IMG/VR virus record: IMGVR_UViG_3300043449_000557
Span: 1-40,292 of that record
Length of the DNA: 40,292 nt
Strand: one strand, 5' to 3'
Source: a virus
Positions 6,859 to 12,145 of this stretch are shown one piece after another. Under the pieces are notes generated by a model that was not told the DNA's origin, did not search any database, and saw only the letters and a list, made by a program, of their open reading frames with translations. Both the position numbers and the translations under genes were made by a program. The stretch's first letter is position 1. Every line of letters begins with the position of its first letter.

Positions 6859-6953
6859 TATAGGCCTCCCAGTAGATATGTTACGAATAAGGCGAGCGCG
6901 GGGACGGCAAGCGCGGCCCCCAGCGCAAAGGCGATTAGGTCAGTTTTGTTCAT
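6858..6953 (-). CDS. Small membrane peptide (31 aa)
   Basis: ATG 6953 to TAA 6858 encodes MNKTDLIAFALGAALAVPAL and then ALFVTYLLGGL. Apart from the first five residues it is one long hydrophobic stretch, so it is probably a single-pass membrane peptide. It overlaps the end of the upstream gene by 14 bases and the next ATG by one. Function unknown; it is one of two such peptides in this operon. Confidence 0.6.
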   Translation of the reverse strand: MNKTDLIAFALGAALAVPALALFVTYLLGGL

Positions 6954-7248
6954 AGTCGTCTATGCAGGCTTGAATGACATGGTCATCGGATTGTATGGCC
7001 GCCTCAACCGCCAAGAATAGCGGATGCGTCTGTTCTATGCAGCGGTCAGGCTCTTTAGCCTTGTCGGCGCTTATCGTCAGATGCTCCAGCTCTATGTCGT
7101 ATGGGCCGGCGTCGTCGCCCGTGTCGCGGTCGCGCCCCTCCCATTTGTAAGAGATGGTCGCCACGCCATAGGCGTATATCGCCATCCCCGGCCACGGCTG
7201 GAACTCGTCTAGCTCATATTCAATATGGTAGGTCACGGGTTGCTCCAT
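6940..7248 (-). CDS. Hypothetical protein (102 aa)
   Basis: The acidic product starts MEQPVTYHIEYELDEFQPWP and has alternating hydrophobic segments suggesting beta strands (YAYGVATISYKWEG, YDIELEHLTIS), then a C-terminal helix ending DDYEQN. No membrane segment or catalytic motif is seen. It overlaps the gene upstream by 16 bases and the one downstream by 14. No family recognised. Confidence 0.7.
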   Translation of the reverse strand: MEQPVTYHIEYELDEFQPWPGMAIYAYGVATISYKWEGRDRDTGDDAGPYDIELEHLTISADKAKEPDRCIEQTHPLFLAVEAAIQSDDHVIQACIDDYEQN

Positions 7249-7397
7249 TGTTCGGTCCAGTATTCTTCGGCAGCGTTGTCGTAAACGTCGCGCAGCGTTA
7301 GCAGCGCGTCGCTTAGATAGATGGATTTATTTGGGAGGCGGGATAACAGCTCGATTAGCTCTTCTATCGCTTTGGCTTCCAGCTCTAATTCAATCAT
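7233..7397 (-). CDS. Small acidic helical protein (54 aa)
   Basis: ATG 7397 to TGA 7233 encodes MIELELEAKAIEELIELLSR and a second helix ending WTEQWSNP. It is acidic and probably forms a two-helix coiled structure. The start overlaps the TGA of the 153-aa gene upstream (ATGA). Function unknown. Confidence 0.65.
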   Translation of the reverse strand: MIELELEAKAIEELIELLSRLPNKSIYLSDALLTLRDVYDNAAEEYWTEQWSNP

Positions 7398-7855
7398 AGC
7401 GTAACCCTCAAAAACTGGCGTGCAATCATCTCGGCATTGTCCAGCGATGCGATGGACGCCGCTAGAGACAGCGACAAGCCAAAGCGCGCTAGGAACGTCG
7501 CCAACTCATCTTGCGGCACTTTGGCGATGATGGCCGCCGCTTGTTCTAGCTTTGCTTTGGGAACGCGTTTGCGCGGTATAGCCGGCGCTTGTTCTGTCTT
7601 GGCTGGTTTTTCGGTCTTTGGCCAGCGATACACGCCGTCTGTTTTGGTTGCTTCGGCCAAGATGACCGAACGTAGCTTGTCATTGTAAATGCCGAACCGT
7701 GCCTCATAGGCTTTTTGTTCTTTTGATTTGTAGTTGCGAGCGCTCCCGCCGCGCACACGAATGCTTGCGCCTTCTTGCGTGAACACGTTACCGTGACCGA
7801 TATTCAACATTGGGCCTTCCCATTTGCTTTCGCACCATGCTTTTAAGTTTGTCAT
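7394..7855 (-). CDS. Hypothetical protein with basic linker (153 aa)
   Basis: Residues 1-65 form a compact, probably folded part (MTNLKAWCESKWEGPMLNIG). A Lys/Pro-rich linker follows (KTEKPAKTEQAPAIPRKR), then a helical C-terminal domain (AIIAKVPQDELATFLARFGL). The gene follows a terminator directly and starts 11 bases after a TAACATATCCACA-type leader whose CACAAGGA also supplies the ribosome binding site. No domain is recognised. Confidence 0.7.
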   Translation of the reverse strand: MTNLKAWCESKWEGPMLNIGHGNVFTQEGASIRVRGGSARNYKSKEQKAYEARFGIYNDKLRSVILAEATKTDGVYRWPKTEKPAKTEQAPAIPRKRVPKAKLEQAAAIIAKVPQDELATFLARFGLSLSLAASIASLDNAEMIARQFLRVTL

Positions 7856-7866
7856 GTCGCTATTCC

Positions 7867-7879
7867 TTGTGGATATGTT
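7867..7879 (-). promoter_or_regulatory. DnaA-box-like leader motif, copy at 7.87 kb
   Basis: On the minus strand this reads CAACATATCCACA, one base from the shared TAACATATCCACA. Its ATATCCACA part is one base from the DnaA box TTATCCACA. It lies 11 bases before the ATG at 7855 and directly after a terminator. Confidence 0.55.
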
Positions 7880-7880
7880 G

Positions 7881-7914
7881 CAAAAGAAAAGGCGACGCCA
7901 TTGCTAGCGCCGCC
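7881..7914 (-). terminator. Rho-independent terminator within the leftward operon
   Basis: On the minus strand a stem AGGCGGCGC/GCGTCGCCT (one mismatch) with an 8-base loop is followed by TTTTCTTTT. It lies 6 bases beyond the stop of the DUF7249-like gene. Only about 25 bases then remain before the next ATG. Confidence 0.8.
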
Positions 7915-7919
7915 TGTTA

Positions 7920-8183
7920 TTATGCGTCTTCTAATGTTTGAATTAAATGGCCGGCGATTTCATACCAGTTGACATCGGCCATGAACGCCAGCGCATAGTC
8001 TGCCGCTAGCCCCTCGCCGACGTCACCAGTCACCAGTTCTTCGGCAAAGTCTTTTAGCTGTTTCGACATCTCATATTGGTCATCTGTCTTGAACCATTCG
8101 CGCGGTTCGATCCCGTCGAACATTTCCAGATTGACGCGCCACGTCGCGTAGTTTGTCCAGCCGTTATAAGTTGTATCAGTCAT
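7920..8183 (-). CDS. DUF7249-like phage protein (87 aa)
   Basis: The N-terminus contains NGWTNYATWRVNLEMFDG, the hallmark of a small protein family common in phages and annotated as DUF7249. The rest is acidic and helical and ends HLIQTLEDA. The biochemical role of the family is unknown. AGAGGAG lies before the start, with the shared TAACATATCCACA leader 18 bases upstream of the ATG. A terminator follows the gene. Confidence 0.8.
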   Translation of the reverse strand: MTDTTYNGWTNYATWRVNLEMFDGIEPREWFKTDDQYEMSKQLKDFAEELVTGDVGEGLAADYALAFMADVNWYEIAGHLIQTLEDA

Positions 8184-8201
8184 CGTCGTCTCCTCTTACG
8201 G

Positions 8202-8214
8202 TGTGGATATGTTA
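8202..8214 (-). promoter_or_regulatory. DnaA-box-like leader motif, copy at 8.20 kb
   Basis: On the minus strand this is TAACATATCCACA. Its TAA is also the stop codon of the 37-aa gene upstream. The ATG at 8183 follows after 18 bases. Confidence 0.6.
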
Positions 8215-8325
8215 CCACTTAAACCACGCCCATGCGTCATGGATTATGTCAGCCTCCGTGCCGTTCGGGCGGCCAAAGGCAGCGTAAAGCGCGGCGCTAT
8301 ATTCTTCGTCGGTCATGTCAGTCAT
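8212..8325 (-). CDS. Small hypothetical protein (37 aa)
   Basis: ATG 8325 to TAA 8212 encodes MTDMTDEEYSAALYAAFGRP and then an acidic, Trp-rich end (DAWAWFKW). An AAAGGGG ribosome binding site and the shared leader motif lie upstream. The frame fills the space between two repeats of the leader and ends inside one of them. No family recognised. Confidence 0.6.
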   Translation of the reverse strand: MTDMTDEEYSAALYAAFGRPNGTEADIIHDAWAWFKW

Positions 8326-8344
8326 CGTCTTGGCCCCTTTGTTG

Positions 8345-8357
8345 TGTGGATATGTTA
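8345..8357 (-). promoter_or_regulatory. DnaA-box-like leader motif, copy at 8.35 kb
   Basis: On the minus strand this is TAACATATCCACA; the TAA is the stop codon of the 96-aa gene upstream. The next ATG (8325) follows after 19 bases. Confidence 0.6.
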
Positions 8358-8645
8358 TATGTTGATTGTTACTTTGGCAAGAAAGCCGCTTTCGTCGACG
8401 GTGACGTTCGCGGGTATTTCATGCAGCTTGATATACTCTTTCACGCCCGCTTCCTTTAGCGCGCGCTTGATCATGCCGCCGAACATATCGCTGTTAGCGT
8501 ATGACCTATACTTGGCGTGGTTGCGGAATGCCGCCATGTCGCAGTGACGGCGCTCTATTGCCGGCACTTTGATCCAACGCCACGCGGGCGTTTCGTCGGC
8601 GTTGTATATTGTCTCTACTTTGGCTTTGAAGCTGATGGTTGGCAT
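8355..8645 (-). CDS. Hypothetical protein (96 aa)
   Basis: This is the first gene of the leftward operon. It encodes MPTISFKAKVETIYNADETP, a basic middle part (ERRHCDMAAFRNHAKYRSY) and a beta-type C-terminus ending KVTINI. The start has AAGGGG upstream and the shared leader motif 18 bases before the ATG. It lies immediately beside the candidate origin region. No domain is recognised. Confidence 0.7.
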   Translation of the reverse strand: MPTISFKAKVETIYNADETPAWRWIKVPAIERRHCDMAAFRNHAKYRSYANSDMFGGMIKRALKEAGVKEYIKLHEIPANVTVDESGFLAKVTINI

Positions 8646-8663
8646 TGTCTTTGCCCCTTACAT

Positions 8664-8676
8664 TGTGGATATGTTA
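8664..8676 (-). promoter_or_regulatory. DnaA-box-like leader motif, copy at 8.67 kb
   Basis: On the minus strand this is TAACATATCCACA, 18 bases before the ATG at 8645. It is the first copy in the transcript of the leftward operon. Confidence 0.6.
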
Positions 8677-8690
8677 TCTTTGCGCTGATT

Positions 8691-8699
8691 TGTGGATAA
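8691..8699 (-). promoter_or_regulatory. Perfect DnaA box
   Basis: The bases TGTGGATAA are the exact reverse complement of the consensus DnaA box TTATCCACA. The site lies at the edge of the iteron region, 15 bases from the leader motif at 8664-8676. The same phage encodes a DnaA domain IV protein. Confidence 0.65.
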
Positions 8700-8716
8700 C
8701 GTCAAGAAGTTTTTTG

Positions 8717-8728
8717 CGGATCGTCGAA
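8717..8728 (-). repeat. Inverted partial iteron
   Basis: CGGATCGTCGAA is the exact reverse complement of TTCGACGATCCG at 8889-8900, which overlaps the first iteron. Further inverted fragments are GAATCGTCGGACGAC at 8739-8753 and ATCGTCATGA at 8791-8800. Confidence 0.6.
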
Positions 8729-8805
8729 AATAGTTGTCGAATCGTCGGACGACATGGCGCTGAAGGCGAGGCGCTGCTTGAAAACGTCATATCGTCATGA
8801 GAGTT

Positions 8806-8834
8806 GTTATAAGGAGTTTTAGAATAAATGTAAA
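8806..8834 (-). promoter_or_regulatory. Sigma70-type promoter for the leftward operon
   Basis: On the minus strand TTTACA (8834-8829) and TATAAC (8811-8806) are separated by 17 bases, each five of six matches to consensus. Transcription would begin near 8799 and run through the inverted repeats and the DnaA box before reaching the gene at 8645. Proteins bound there could therefore control the operon. Confidence 0.55.
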
Positions 8835-8891
8835 CATAATAGTATAGGGACTGCAAAAAGATTTGAGCGACCAAAATCGCCATGGCGATTC

Positions 8892-8906
8892 GACGATCCG
8901 ACGTTT
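8892..8906 (+). repeat. Iteron 1
   Basis: GACGATCCGACGTTT, a 15-base direct repeat found three times without mismatch in this region. Confidence 0.8.
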
Positions 8907-8958
8907 TTTGCCCCGCGCCGTCCAGGCGCAAACATTCTGCATGAACCTGCGTCGTCAT

Positions 8959-8973
8959 GACGATCCGACGTTT
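8959..8973 (+). repeat. Iteron 2
   Basis: Second exact copy of the 15-mer; the preceding TCAT is close to the CAT before iteron 3. It starts 67 bases after iteron 1. Confidence 0.8.
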
Positions 8974-9005
8974 TGCTGGCGCTTGTCGCGACCTTCTCAT
9001 CGCAT

Positions 9006-9020
9006 GACGATCCGACGTTT
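9006..9020 (+). repeat. Iteron 3
   Basis: Third exact copy of the 15-mer, 47 bases after iteron 2. Confidence 0.8.
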
Positions 9021-9178
9021 GATTGTCAACTTAACGTAATGGTTTAAGTCTACATTCAATCTGCGTCTGAGCCGTTTACATATAGCTGGTTGACATTCAG
9101 AGGGAGGGGGACAGCGCCCTAGGATCTCCTTTAAGAAATACGCATGTGTCGTGAACAATTTTTAAAAAATTTTTTATG

Positions 9179-9207
9179 TTGACGGCCTCCCCCAATCCCC
9201 CTATACT
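9179..9207 (+). promoter_or_regulatory. Sigma70-type promoter giving a leaderless HNH transcript
   Basis: TTGACG (9179-9184) and TATACT (9202-9207) are spaced by exactly 17 bases, a near-consensus promoter. The expected start site, about 7 bases beyond the -10 box, falls at or next to the A of ATG 9214. No ribosome binding site is present, so the mRNA is probably leaderless. It is the best rightward promoter before the structural genes. Confidence 0.75.
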
Positions 9208-9213
9208 CAAAAC

Positions 9214-9693
9214 ATGAAACTAATAACTCAAGCCGAACTTAAAGAATGTTTACGCATTAACCCGGAAACAGGCGAATGCTTTAGCCTTAAAGGTCGTTTA
9301 TTAGGCTCAAAAACTTGGAACGGATATTTGCGCACTGTTGTAAAACGCCGCGAATACAAGCTGCATAGGCTTGTTTGGCTATGGGTTCATGGCGAACATG
9401 TGCCGGAGAACATGACTATTGACCACATAAACGGTGTCAAAACCGACAATCGAATCAGTAATCTGCGCGTAGTCACGCAGCTACAAAACACATATTTTCA
9501 CCACGGCGACAGCGACATGCGGAATATCTATAAAGAAGGCGATAGATATTGCGTGGAAATGCTGTATTTTGGCAAACGCATTCGAAGACGGGCAGCCACC
9601 CTAGAGCGAGCTAAACGTGTAAGAGACGAAATGTATTCGGTTTATCCGCCGTTACGCGACCGCGCAAATCTAGGCTCCGCCAATGACATTTGA
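9214..9693 (+). CDS. HNH endonuclease (159 aa)
   Basis: Residues 51-84 carry the HNH core: HRLVWLWVHG, then IDHINGVKTDNRISNLR with Asp70-His71, Asn74, Asn79 and Asn83. This is the phage HNH_3 type. The C-terminal part (RRRAATLERAKRVRDEMY) resembles the AP2-like DNA-binding end of such enzymes. It would nick or cut DNA, and related genes beside terminase can be homing elements or packaging helpers. The gene is visibly more AT-rich than the terminase genes after it, suggesting separate acquisition. It is probably read from a leaderless transcript. Its stop overlaps the start of the next gene. Confidence 0.88.
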   Translation: MKLITQAELKECLRINPETGECFSLKGRLLGSKTWNGYLRTVVKRREYKLHRLVWLWVHGEHVPENMTIDHINGVKTDNRISNLRVVTQLQNTYFHHGDSDMRNIYKEGDRYCVEMLYFGKRIRRRAATLERAKRVRDEMYSVYPPLRDRANLGSANDI

Positions 9694-10192
9694 GTCTCTT
9701 CCATACGAGCCGCGCAAAATCGAAGCGACCGAGGCGGTGCTGGAGCGCATCTATCTCGCCGCCCGCAAGGGCCTCAGAGGCGACACGCTCGCCTACGCCG
9801 CTGGCATGACGCCGACCGAATACCGCAGGCTCGTGCAGTTCGACCCCATCGCGGAGTATGCTGAGCAGAAGGGCCGCGCCGAGGGCGAGGCTGAAATGTC
9901 CGAGGTGCTGCACAACGCCGCGCGCGCTGGCGACACCAAGGCGGCGCTAGACATTCTCAAGCACGTCCATAAGTGGACAGCGCCGCAGTCGGTGCAGGTG
10001 CAGGTCGAGCAGCGCATATCCATCATAGCGGCGCTAGAAGAGGCGCAGCAGCGCGTGATCCAAGGGGAAATAATCGATGCAAGTGCCGATCTACTCAGCG
10101 GACGAAGAACAGAAGCTGATGGCGACGCTATGGTCGGCGCAGGTGAAGAACGACCCCGTAGCGTTCGTGAGGATGGCGTTCCCGTGGGGTAA
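9683..10192 (+). CDS. terS: Terminase small subunit (putative)
   Basis: The 169-aa product lies directly before the large terminase. An N-terminal helix-turn-helix region (ERIYLAARKGLRGDTLAYAA, MTPTEYRRLV) would recognise the packaging site. A helical middle (AEMSEVLHNAARAGDTKAAL) suits ring assembly, and a charged tail follows. Assignment rests mainly on position and helical pattern. ATG 9683 overlaps the HNH stop. The last 116 bases overlap the large subunit gene in another frame, and the tail encoded there is low-complexity. Confidence 0.75.
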   Translation: MTFESLPYEPRKIEATEAVLERIYLAARKGLRGDTLAYAAGMTPTEYRRLVQFDPIAEYAEQKGRAEGEAEMSEVLHNAARAGDTKAALDILKHVHKWTAPQSVQVQVEQRISIIAALEEAQQRVIQGEIIDASADLLSGRRTEADGDAMVGAGEERPRSVREDGVPVG

Positions 10193-11606
10193 GGCCGGCA
10201 CGCCGCTGGAACATTTTACCGGCCCGCGCAAGTGGCAGCTAGAGGTGTTGCAAGATCTCAAAGAACACATCCGTATAAACGGCGGCAAAATCGACTTCGA
10301 AACCTTTCGCATGGCCACGTCATCTGGGCGCGGTATTGGTAAGTCGGCGCTTGTTAGCTGGCTTGTGATCTGGATGCTGACCACAAGGATCGGCTCGACG
10401 ACCATTGTGTCGGCTAACAGTGAGGCGCAGCTCCGCAGCGTCACCTGGGCCGAGATCACCAAATGGCTATCAATGAGCCTTAACAGCCATTGGTTCGAGG
10501 TAAGCGCGACACGAGTGCTACCGGCCAAGTGGATCGCAGAGTTGGTCGAGCGGGATCTGAAGCTGGGCACACGCTACTGGGGCGTCGAGGGGCGGCTGTG
10601 GTCGGCCGAGAACCCTGACAGCTACGCGGGCGTTCACAACTTCGCGGGCGTCATGCTGGTCTTCGACGAGGCGAGCGGTATTGATGACAGTATATGGGCG
10701 GTGGCCAGTGGCTTCTTTACAGAGAACACTCCTAATCGTTTTTGGCTTGCTTTCAGCAACCCCCGCCGTAACAGCGGATATTTTTACGAGTGCTTCAACA
10801 GCAAGCGCGACTTCTGGCGAAACAAGGTTGTTGACGCCAGAAGCGTGGAGGGAACTGATAAGGCAGTCTATCAACAGATTATCGACGAATACGGACCCGA
10901 CTCTAGCCAAGCGCATGTTGAGGTCTACGGAGCCTTCCCGAACGCGAGCGACGATCAGTTCATACCGTCGTCACTGGTCATGGAGGCGCAGACACGCCCG
11001 CCATCACAGGATCAGACGGCTCCGATAATCGTAGGCGTCGACCCGGCGCGGTTCGGGGCGGACGCTACAGTGATAGCGATACGGCAGGGCCGTGACATCA
11101 TCGGCATACGCCGCTACCGGGGCGACGACACCATGGAGATCGTGGGGCGGGTCATCGACATCATAGAAGAGTTCCGGCCGGCGCTGGTCGTGATCGACGA
11201 GGGCGGGCTAGGCGCGGGCGTCGTCGATCGGCTGAAGGAGCAGCGGTATAAGATCCGTGGGGTTAACTTCGGCATGAGATCCGCCAAACCGATCATGTTC
11301 GGAAACAAGCGGGCTGAGATGTGGCACGCCATGCGGGAGTGGCTGAAGACCGCGAGCATACCAAACGACCGCTTCCTCAAGTCCGACCTGACAGGCCCGC
11401 TGACGAAGCCCGACAGTAAAGGGACTATATTCCTAGAGAGCAAGAAGGACATGAAGGCCAGAGGTCTAGCCTCACCTGACGCCGCCGACGCTATCGCCGT
11501 GACGTTCGCGTATCCGGTCGCGCACAGGGAGGCGAGGCCCGTAGACAACAGGCCGCGCATGTCCTATGGTGGGAACGCAGCCTCTTCAGGATGGATGGGT
11601 CACTAA
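10077..11606 (+). CDS. terL: Terminase large subunit
   Basis: This 509-aa packaging motor has Walker A SGRGIGKS (Lys89) and Walker B LVFDEASG (Asp197, Glu198). A C-terminal RNase H-like nuclease follows: VGVDPARFG (Asp322), VIDEGG (Asp374) and SPDAADA (Asp468). It pumps DNA through the portal and cuts the concatemer. AAGGGG before ATG 10077 supports this start despite the 116-base overlap with the small subunit gene. A later ATG at 10119 is less likely. P22-type virion genes and the permuted ends point to headful packaging, which is inference. Confidence 0.95.
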   Translation: MQVPIYSADEEQKLMATLWSAQVKNDPVAFVRMAFPWGKAGTPLEHFTGPRKWQLEVLQDLKEHIRINGGKIDFETFRMATSSGRGIGKSALVSWLVIWMLTTRIGSTTIVSANSEAQLRSVTWAEITKWLSMSLNSHWFEVSATRVLPAKWIAELVERDLKLGTRYWGVEGRLWSAENPDSYAGVHNFAGVMLVFDEASGIDDSIWAVASGFFTENTPNRFWLAFSNPRRNSGYFYECFNSKRDFWRNKVVDARSVEGTDKAVYQQIIDEYGPDSSQAHVEVYGAFPNASDDQFIPSSLVMEAQTRPPSQDQTAPIIVGVDPARFGADATVIAIRQGRDIIGIRRYRGDDTMEIVGRVIDIIEEFRPALVVIDEGGLGAGVVDRLKEQRYKIRGVNFGMRSAKPIMFGNKRAEMWHAMREWLKTASIPNDRFLKSDLTGPLTKPDSKGTIFLESKKDMKARGLASPDAADAIAVTFAYPVAHREARPVDNRPRMSYGGNAASSGWMGH

Positions 11607-11869
11607 TGGCGAAGAAGTCCGTATCGCTATCCGTTGGTCGCGGCGAGAAGCTGTCGACTAAGGCGGGCGCTGGGCTGACGGCCAAGGGCCGGGCTAAGTA
11701 TAACGCCGCCACGGGCAGCAAGCTGAAGCCGCCGGCTCCCAACCCTAAAACTAAGGCCGACGAAGGCCGTAAGGCCAGCTTCTGCGCCCGTATGGGGGGA
11801 GTGGTCGCTAAGTCTAAGAACGCGGAACGGGCAAAGGCGTCGATGCGGAGATGGAACTGTGGCAAGTAA
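11606..11869 (+). CDS. Small basic DUF6321-like protein (87 aa)
   Basis: ATG 11606 overlaps the terminase stop (TAATG). The protein is Lys/Arg-rich, with GLTAKGRAKYNAATGSKLKP, typical of a small conserved phage family annotated DUF6321, and C-terminal Cys residues (SFCARMGG, RRWNCGK). It is probably a DNA- or capsid-associated basic protein. The family role is unknown. It is first of three tiny basic genes between terminase and portal. Confidence 0.75.
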   Translation: MAKKSVSLSVGRGEKLSTKAGAGLTAKGRAKYNAATGSKLKPPAPNPKTKADEGRKASFCARMGGVVAKSKNAERAKASMRRWNCGK

Positions 11870-12008
11870 GCCGGGGCTATATGCCAACATTCACGCTAAG
11901 CGCGCGCGCATCAAAGCCGGGTCGGGCGAGAAGATGCGCAAGCCGGGCGCAGAGCGCGCGCCAACCGCTAAGGCGTTCAAGCAGTCTGCTAAGACAAGGA
12001 AGAAGTAA
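11859..12008 (+). CDS. Small basic protein, GTG start (49 aa)
   Basis: GTG 11859 to TAA 12006-12008 encodes KPGLYANIHAKRARIKAGSG followed by EKMRKPG and a basic tail. This is a very common small phage protein of unknown role. It overlaps the preceding gene by 11 bases and the next ATG by one base. Its strong positive charge suggests nucleic-acid binding. Confidence 0.75.
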   Translation: MASKPGLYANIHAKRARIKAGSGEKMRKPGAERAPTAKAFKQSAKTRKK

Positions 12009-12145
12009 TGCCGCTCGTTAAGTCCACATCCAAAAACGCCTTCCGTAAAAACATCAAAGCCGAAGTCGCCGCTGGTAAGCCGGTCAAGCAGGCCGTCGCC
12101 ATCGCCTATTCGACGAAGCGCGCAGCCGCAAAGAAGAAAAAATAA
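12008..12145 (+). CDS. Small basic DUF6496-like protein (45 aa)
   Basis: ATG 12008 overlaps the preceding stop. The product MPLVKSTSKNAFRKNIKAEV continues with AAGKPVKQAVAIAYSTKRAA and a poly-Lys end. The KP-KQAVAIAYS pattern is typical of a small conserved phage family (DUF6496-like). Role unknown; the stop overlaps the portal ATG. Confidence 0.75.
   Translation: MPLVKSTSKNAFRKNIKAEVAAGKPVKQAVAIAYSTKRAAAKKKK

Larger units (their letters stand above)
8646..9213. other. Candidate replication origin and divergent control region
   Basis: This 568-bp stretch has no convincing gene and lies between the leftward accessory operon and the rightward structural genes. It contains one leader motif, one perfect DnaA box, three identical 15-bp direct repeats, inverted partial copies, an AT-rich patch at about 8806-8860 and promoters in both directions. 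Iterons, a DnaA box and an AT-rich stretch together are typical of plasmid and phage origins. That this is the origin is inference. Confidence 0.5.

Noticed and set aside
8202-8357. TAACAT of the leader motif as a -10 box before each gene
   Set aside because: Only the copy at 8345-8357 has a fair -35 (TTGCCA) at about 17 bases; the other copies have none, so a general promoter role is not supported.
8674-9000. 108-aa open frame on the minus strand across the iteron region
   Set aside because: Its codons run through the repeats, composition is uneven, there is no ribosome binding site and the region has clear regulatory structure.
9090-9095. TTGACA as a -35 box for a second rightward promoter
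   Set aside because: No -10 box lies at 15-19 bases; the region after it is GC-rich.
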